NCBI GenBank assembly: GCA_963815285.1
Contig: CAWFGB010000008.1
Span: 1,054,001-1,118,000, forward strand
Length of the DNA stretch: 64,000 bases
Source: JACCSI01 sp963815285
Lineage (GTDB): Bacteria; Acidobacteriota; Vicinamibacteria; Vicinamibacterales; UBA2999
Direction of reading: 5' to 3'
In this document: positions 61,295-64,000 of the stretch, in pieces
Layout: the number at the start of each line of letters is the position of its first letter
Position numbering within the stretch: the stretch's first letter is position 1
The notes under the pieces: model-generated
What the model was told of the DNA's origin: nothing
The model's database searches: none
What the model saw: only the letters and a program-made list of their open reading frames with translations
Made by a program: the position numbers and the translations under genes

Positions 61295-62434
61295 ATGGAC
61301 GAGGTGTTGCGCACGGTCACGTGGGTCATTGGTGCAATGTTCGCCGGGACCATCGCGTTCTTCGCGTTCTGGCGGGCTCGCTCGATCCTTCGTGTGTGGC
61401 GCGCGCCGCAGCGCCCGCTCCGGTCCGTGCAGGCCATGATTTGGCGAGATCCAGGCGACGTCTCCCGGCTCGATCTTGCGGCGGGCCCGGGCGGCCACGA
61501 GGGCCGGCCGCTGCCCCCCTTTACGTTTCTCGAGGAGCACACAACCGGTTCGCATCCTTGTGTGTCGGTGCGCGACGGGCATGGCTCTGCCTGGCGCGTG
61601 AAGTGGGGTCACGAGGTCAACGCCGAAGCGCTCGCGACGCGGCTGGCGTGGGCGGCGGGCTATTTCGTTGAGACCACTTACTACGTGGCGGAAGGCCGCC
61701 TCGAAGGTGCGACCGGACTGCAACGCGCGTCCGACTGCATCGACGACAACGGCCGATTTCGCGACGCCCGATTCGAACTCGACGAGCCTGGCGTCGAGAA
61801 GCATTTCGACGAACACAGTTGGGCGTGGCACGACAACCCGTTCGTCGGCACACGCGAACTGAACGGACTCAAGATCGTCATGATGTGGCTGTCCAACTGG
61901 GACGCGAAAGACGTCCGCGATGTAGCCCGGGGGTCGAACACAGCGATATTCGAATACACCTTGCCCAGTGGCCTGCGTGAGGCCCGGTATCTGATCATTG
62001 ATTGGGGTGGCGCCTTGGGCCGGTGGGGCCGCACGGTCGTCGGTCGCGGCCGCTGGGACTGCCAGGCATTCGCGCTCGACAACCAAGCGTTTGTCAGCGG
62101 TGTGAACGGCGATTACTTGAAATTCGGCTACACCGGTCAACGGACCTCGGACATCGCCGACCGCATCCGCATCTCAGATGCGGAGTGGCTCCTCGACAAA
62201 CTGGATCGGCTCACCGAGGCGCAGATCGAAGAGGCGGTGCGCGCCAGTGGCGGGACCGAAGATGAGGCAGTGGTCTTTTCCCGTGCGCTGCGTGACCGCC
62301 TCGACCGGCTGCGCGAAGCGGCTCGACGCCCCGCCGCGGCCTTGGTGGGCAACGCCAAAGGCAGTGAACATCTCACACGCCATGACACGCCTTGTGAGTC
62401 AAGGGCAGGCTCCGGCGGTCCCGCGCTACAATAA
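61295..62434 (+). CDS. membrane-anchored protein with kinase-like motifs, paralogue B
   Basis: 379 residues from ATG 61295; ATG 61223 is possible but overlaps the divergent PLD start. One N-terminal membrane helix (VIGAMFAGTIAFFAFW). Motifs: Lys103 in WRVKWG, Glu111 in NAEALATRLAWAAGY, SNWDAKDVRD (Asp203; the Asn of the catalytic loop is lost) and LIIDWGGALG (Asp236). The C-terminal helices (LTEAQIEEAVRASGG) resemble those of A and C. The position with WD and DxG is clear even where other residues differ, so the three are homologous but diverged. Confidence 0.62.
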   Translation: MDEVLRTVTWVIGAMFAGTIAFFAFWRARSILRVWRAPQRPLRSVQAMIWRDPGDVSRLDLAAGPGGHEGRPLPPFTFLEEHTTGSHPCVSVRDGHGSAWRVKWGHEVNAEALATRLAWAAGYFVETTYYVAEGRLEGATGLQRASDCIDDNGRFRDARFELDEPGVEKHFDEHSWAWHDNPFVGTRELNGLKIVMMWLSNWDAKDVRDVARGSNTAIFEYTLPSGLREARYLIIDWGGALGRWGRTVVGRGRWDCQAFALDNQAFVSGVNGDYLKFGYTGQRTSDIADRIRISDAEWLLDKLDRLTEAQIEEAVRASGGTEDEAVVFSRALRDRLDRLREAARRPAAALVGNAKGSEHLTRHDTPCESRAGSGGPALQ

Positions 62435-62441
62435 CGGGCAG

Positions 62442-62672
62442 ATGGCTACCCGGAACCCGCTGGCGCGGGGAAAACGCGAACGCGAGCGCGCTCGTGCAGA
62501 AAAACAGAAGGAGAAGGCCGCGCGACGTGCGGAAGCGCGCGCCCGTCGGGGCGGGGCAGATGGGCGCAGTCCCGAGGAAGATCCCGACATCGCCGGCATC
62601 GTTCCCGGCCCGCAAGCCAACCCCTGGGGCGACGACGAGCCTGACGAGACGGCCGAGGATAACGAAGAGTAG
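62442..62672 (+). CDS. 76-aa highly charged small protein
   Basis: From ATG 62442: a basic N-terminal half (NPLARGKRERERARAEKQKEKAARR) and an acidic tail ending WGDDEPDETAEDNEE. No fold or family is recognised. It begins 7 bases after the stop of paralogue B. The alternating-charge pattern suggests a disordered or helical binding protein; the acidic tail and size argue against chance coding. Confidence 0.5.
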   Translation: MATRNPLARGKRERERARAEKQKEKAARRAEARARRGGADGRSPEEDPDIAGIVPGPQANPWGDDEPDETAEDNEE

Positions 62673-62913
62673 GGAAGCCCTACTTCACTGGTCGTCAGTT
62701 TCGCCGCACGTCGCAGGTCCTCGACAAGCTCGGCCAGCCCGCGCGCCTCTCCTCCCGCTCCTGCACCCTCCACACAGACGACGGATGCCTCGTCGCGACG
62801 ACCGGCTACGGCTTGGCTTGCCTGCTGTGAGAGCCATCAACTGCTCGCTTGCCACGTTGATTCCGAATGGCCTGCACGGGCCGAAGCCCCGCGCCCTCCT
62901 CAACCAAAGTGCC

Positions 62914-63534
62914 TCACGGCCCGATGATGACCGCCACCCTGCCGGGACCGTGAATGCCGAGCGTCAACGTCAGCTCGATGTCAGCAGTGCGGCTCGGTCC
63001 GGTGATGAAGGTGCAGGACGCCGAGCCTTCCAGGCGATCTCGATACGTTTCGAACACCTCCGCCATCGAGAAGCACAGCTTGGCTCGTTCAACGAGGGCG
63101 ATGTGAAACGGCGGCAGCAGCGACACGGCTCGCGAGCGGCCGGGTGCGGAAAACATCACGAGCGAGCCGGTTTCCGCCACGGCTGCATCACAACCCGTCA
63201 CGCCGACTTCGGCCATCGCCAGATCGGCCCGAGGTGCCTGACCCAGAATCGCGTGCGACATCAACACCCCTGCGTGGTAAGGCAAGTGGGCCAGATCCCA
63301 GGACAACGCACGACGCCCTTCGATCAGCGTGGTCAGCCTCCCGTGCACATCGGCAACGGAAGATTCCACATAGCATTCGACGCCCAACGCCAGTGCCTCC
63401 ACTTCAAAGCGGAGGACGCATGCTTCCACGGTCAGACGAGGCGCCGCGAGGATCGACGATAGCTGAACGTGAGGGAGCCGAGACCCGGCCCGTGCTGAGT
63501 GCAAGCGGTTGAGAATGCGCTCCCTCGCCGTCAC
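62914..63534 (-). CDS. lutC: LutC-like LUD domain protein
   Basis: 206 residues from GTG 63534, whose GTGA overlaps the LutB-like stop. MTARERILNRLHSARAG and the later AEVGVTGCDAAVAETGSLV and PPFHIALV fit the YkgG/LutC family of lactate utilisation subunits. Known members work with LutA and LutB in oxidation of L-lactate to pyruvate, though the chemical role of LutC is not clear. LutB lies directly upstream on the minus strand; LutA would be beyond the window. Confidence 0.82.
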   Translation of the reverse strand: MTARERILNRLHSARAGSRLPHVQLSSILAAPRLTVEACVLRFEVEALALGVECYVESSVADVHGRLTTLIEGRRALSWDLAHLPYHAGVLMSHAILGQAPRADLAMAEVGVTGCDAAVAETGSLVMFSAPGRSRAVSLLPPFHIALVERAKLCFSMAEVFETYRDRLEGSASCTFITGPSRTADIELTLTLGIHGPGRVAVIIGP

Positions 63535-64000
63535 TGTGCGCCCCGTTCGCGCCACACCTGCTGAAAGGATTTCGAAGCCGGCGCGATGAGATCTCGCGAG
63601 TCGGTCCATGCCCGTCCGGGCCCGGGAGCCTGCGTGATCCACCCGTTGACGGCGCGCAGACGCAGCCCGCGGCGTATCAGCGCCATCGCCGCCCGATACG
63701 CGCGCGGACGAGGCGCAACGGCGCCAAACGCTTTCATGACGAGGCGCAGCCATGGCGGTGCGTGCGTGGGCGCCGCCTGCCGGCGTAAGTTGACGAGCAT
63801 CCGTGGGATGTCGAGCCGAACGGGACACACATCGCGGCAGGCGCCGCAGAGCGAACTCGCACTGGGCAGATCAGCCCACTCATGAAGGCCGCGCATGCCC
63901 GGCGTGACGACCGCGCCGACCGGCCCCGGATAGGTATCACCGTAGGCATGACCGCCGATGCTCGTGTAGACCGGGCAGACGTTCATGCAGGCGCCACAGC
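63531..64000 (-). CDS. lutB: LutB-like iron-sulfur protein, C-terminal part (runs off the window)
   Basis: Only the C-terminal 157 residues are seen, ending at 63531. The edge of the window encodes CGACMNVCPVYTSIGGHAYG and then SLCGACRDVCPVRLDIP, two [4Fe-4S] ferredoxin motifs found in LutB, the electron-transfer subunit of lactate utilisation. The N-terminal LUD domain is expected beyond base 64000. Its stop overlaps the lutC start, so the two are translationally coupled. Confidence 0.85.
   Translation of the reverse strand, partial: CGACMNVCPVYTSIGGHAYGDTYPGPVGAVVTPGMRGLHEWADLPSASSLCGACRDVCPVRLDIPRMLVNLRRQAAPTHAPPWLRLVMKAFGAVAPRPRAYRAAMALIRRGLRLRAVNGWITQAPGPGRAWTDSRDLIAPASKSFQQVWRERGAQ

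Noticed and set aside
62673..62913. 241-base gap with frames on both strands (one minus frame reads GGEARGLAELVEDLRRAAKLTTSE)
   Set aside because: That stretch looks helical, but the frame runs antisense through the charged small gene and has no credible start. I see no firm feature here; the 12-base palindrome TCGTCGCGACGA is likely chance.

Overview
The window is high-GC, densely coded bacterial chromosome with many overlapping ATGA/GTGA gene junctions and frequent GTG/TTG starts. Two long FtsX/MacB-type permeases of the Acidobacterial Duplicated Orphan Permease (ADOP) kind around a PadR regulator, plus the general gene content, point to Acidobacteriota, perhaps class Vicinamibacteria; that placement is inference. 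No rRNA, tRNA, CRISPR array, transposase or prophage gene was recognised by eye. No stretch over about 300 bases lacks a gene.

Layout. 1-0.6 kb: edge of an exported L-asparaginase. 0.6-8.4 kb: a secreted unknown, then AddB- and AddA-like repair helicase-nuclease genes (addB is frameshifted). 8.4-12.4 kb: small zinc-ribbon and membrane genes, yidD, DUF4870, an Mrp/ApbC ATPase and a DUF3347 protein. 12.4-16.0 kb: a TonB-dependent siderophore-type receptor with two matching palindromic operators, behind an MFS gene. 16.0-19.7 kb: a catalytic/non-catalytic pair of M16 peptidases and a zinc-type oxidoreductase. 20.0-23.1 kb: hydrolase-amidase-methyltransferase operon on the minus strand. 23.2-24.6 kb: a frameshifted pyruvate kinase. 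24.6-29.0 kb: NamZ (DUF1343), SRPBCC, APC permease and FAD oxidoreductase operon, with a 14-bp tandem repeat in front. 29.1-36.0 kb: ogt, phoD and a 2-oxoacid:ferredoxin oxidoreductase module. 36.0-37.5 kb: a cyclase-family lipoprotein and an alkylmercury-lyase-like gene with an in-frame UGA. 37.7-43.4 kb: ADOP-PadR-ADOP. 43.6-49.7 kb: spermidine-synthase-like membrane protein, Ku, AI-2E transporter and a frameshifted sensor kinase. 49.7-55.2 kb: PLD, DUF4956 and two metallophosphoesterases. 54.0-62.7 kb: an envelope-related cluster (L,D-transpeptidase, M23 peptidase, Omp85 barrel, cardiolipin-synthase-like PLD) interleaved with three related proteins that carry kinase-like motifs. 62.9-64 kb: lutC and the end of lutB.

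Most notable: (1) the MerB-like gene at 36845-37513 reads through a UGA placed exactly where MerB has its catalytic Cys159, with a SECIS-like hairpin just downstream, so a selenocysteine enzyme is the favoured reading; (2) three diverged paralogues with Lys/Glu, Asp-x4-Asn and Asp-x-Gly motifs around cell-envelope genes; (3) a paired palindromic operator at the TonB receptor promoter. Three large genes (addB, pyk, sensor kinase) carry single frameshifts, which could be assembly errors; an in-frame UGA is not explained by that kind of error.
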